Positions 63,619-64,000 of a DNA stretch of 64,000 nt are shown here, piece after piece. The position numbers were made by a program, and so were the translations under genes. The notes under the pieces were generated by a model. That model worked only from the letters and a program-made list of their open reading frames with translations. It did not search any database and was not told the DNA's origin. Numbering within the stretch: position 1 is the first letter of the stretch; every line of letters starts with the position of its first letter. Source of the stretch: Mesorhizobium sp. INR15 (GTDB lineage: Bacteria > Pseudomonadota > Alphaproteobacteria > Rhizobiales > Rhizobiaceae); contig NZ_CP045496.1 in the NCBI RefSeq assembly GCF_015500075.1, positions 1,116,001 through 1,180,000 on the forward strand, written 5' to 3'.

Positions 63619-64000
63619 ATGGATATTCTCCGTCAGCTCGAGGCCGAACAGGCCGCCAAGATCGAAGCCAAGCGCAAGCTTCCCGAATTCCAGCCCGGCG
63701 ATACCGTGCGCGTCCAGGTCCGCGTGACCGAAGGCACCCGCACTCGCGTCCAGGCCTATGAAGGCGTTGTCATCGCCCGCGCCGGCGCCGGCTTCCAGGA
63801 GAATTTCACCGTTCGCAAGATTTCCTACGGCGAAGGCGTCGAGCGCGTATTCCCGGTCTTCTCGCCGATGATCGAAGGCGTCGAGATCGTGCGCCGCGGC
63901 AAGGTGCGTCGCGCCAAGCTCTACTACCTGCGCGATCGTCGCGGCAAGTCGGCCCGTATTTCGGAAAACACCGGCGTGCGCGCCCGCAAGCTGAACGACG
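63619..64000 (+). CDS. rplS: 50S ribosomal protein L19, 5' part
   Basis: The frame begins MDILRQLEAEQAAKIEAKRK and continues to the edge: PEFQPGDTVRVQVRVTEGTR, RVQAYEGVVIA, RAGAGFQENFTVRKISYGEGVERVFP and KVRRAKLYYLRDRRGKSARI are conserved L19 blocks (each only partly quoted here). 127 codons are visible; the end of the gene lies outside the window. Confidence 0.97.
   Translation, partial: MDILRQLEAEQAAKIEAKRKLPEFQPGDTVRVQVRVTEGTRTRVQAYEGVVIARAGAGFQENFTVRKISYGEGVERVFPVFSPMIEGVEIVRRGKVRRAKLYYLRDRRGKSARISENTGVRARKLND

Overview
The window is a high-GC (low-to-mid 60 % by eye), densely packed chromosomal stretch from an alphaproteobacterium of the order Rhizobiales (Hyphomicrobiales). The closest fit is Mesorhizobium or a near relative. 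Reasons: the ffh / chorismate mutase / rpsP run, the dapF-mtaB-ftsY-septation protein A run, the acnA-ccm divergon, the mdh-sucCDAB-lpdA operon, an Omp19/Inh lipoprotein, an IalB protein, and several dispersed palindromes of the type that litter rhizobial genomes. I found no rRNA, tRNA or CRISPR array. One complete insertion sequence (IS701 family) is present.

Layout. 0-0.6 kb: end of an unidentified gene, a terminator, and rpsP. 0.6-2.5 kb: chorismate mutase and ffh, in one leftward operon with rpsP. 2.8-6.7 kb: CAAX-type protease, zinc-ribbon metallopeptidase, lytic transglycosylase, and a lipoprotein with an internally duplicated module. 6.8-14.4 kb: argG, an MHYT-GGDEF-EAL protein, LysE exporter, rlmN and a ClC antiporter. 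14.4-16.7 kb: ialB and the IS element. 16.7-24.5 kb: DUF1232, pterin dehydratase, LMW phosphatase, ThpR, the tesA / ybbA-ybbP group, a Bax-inhibitor-1 protein and a GNAT enzyme. 24.5-28.1 kb: DUF2794, a possible small RNA, DUF1223, ceramidase-like protein and an orphan lipoprotein. 28.1-33.3 kb: acnA divergent from ccmA-ccmB-ccmD-ccmG, with ccmC absent. 33.4-41.3 kb: DUF1127, SMP-30, tautomerase, then a leftward run dapF-mtaB-ftsY-septation protein A-PPOX-FMN reductase. 41.3-45.7 kb: a frameshifted secreted protein, an MBL hydrolase, an Omp19-like lipoprotein, zapE and a GNAT enzyme. 45.9-57.7 kb: the TCA-cycle operon mdh-sucC-(cupin-DUF1579)-sucD-sucA-sucB-(DUF4241-secreted-SDR)-lpdA. 57.9-64 kb: Pro/Ala-rich anchor protein, DUF2867, TraB/GumN, xerC, then rimM-trmD, TauE and the start of rplS.

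How the genes work together. The core themes are co-translational protein targeting (Ffh and its receptor FtsY), ribosome and tRNA maturation (rpsP, rimM, trmD, rplS, rlmN, mtaB), the TCA cycle (acnA, mdh, sucCDAB, lpdA), cytochrome c maturation (ccm), and envelope or lysine/DAP metabolism (dapF, lytic transglycosylase, tesA/ybbAP).

Most notable observations: (1) ccmC is missing from an otherwise colinear ccm operon; (2) a rhizobial palindrome appears inserted in frame in the FtsY linker; (3) the usual ffh-chorismate mutase-rpsP-rimM-trmD-rplS block is split across about 61 kb in an orientation that a single inversion would explain; (4) an Irr-box-like palindrome overlaps the predicted acnA -35; (5) the IS transposase is frameshifted at an A8 tract, and the element sits in the centre of a palindrome; (6) a possible small RNA lies at 25.13-25.32 kb. 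I did not identify a clearly new multi-gene system.
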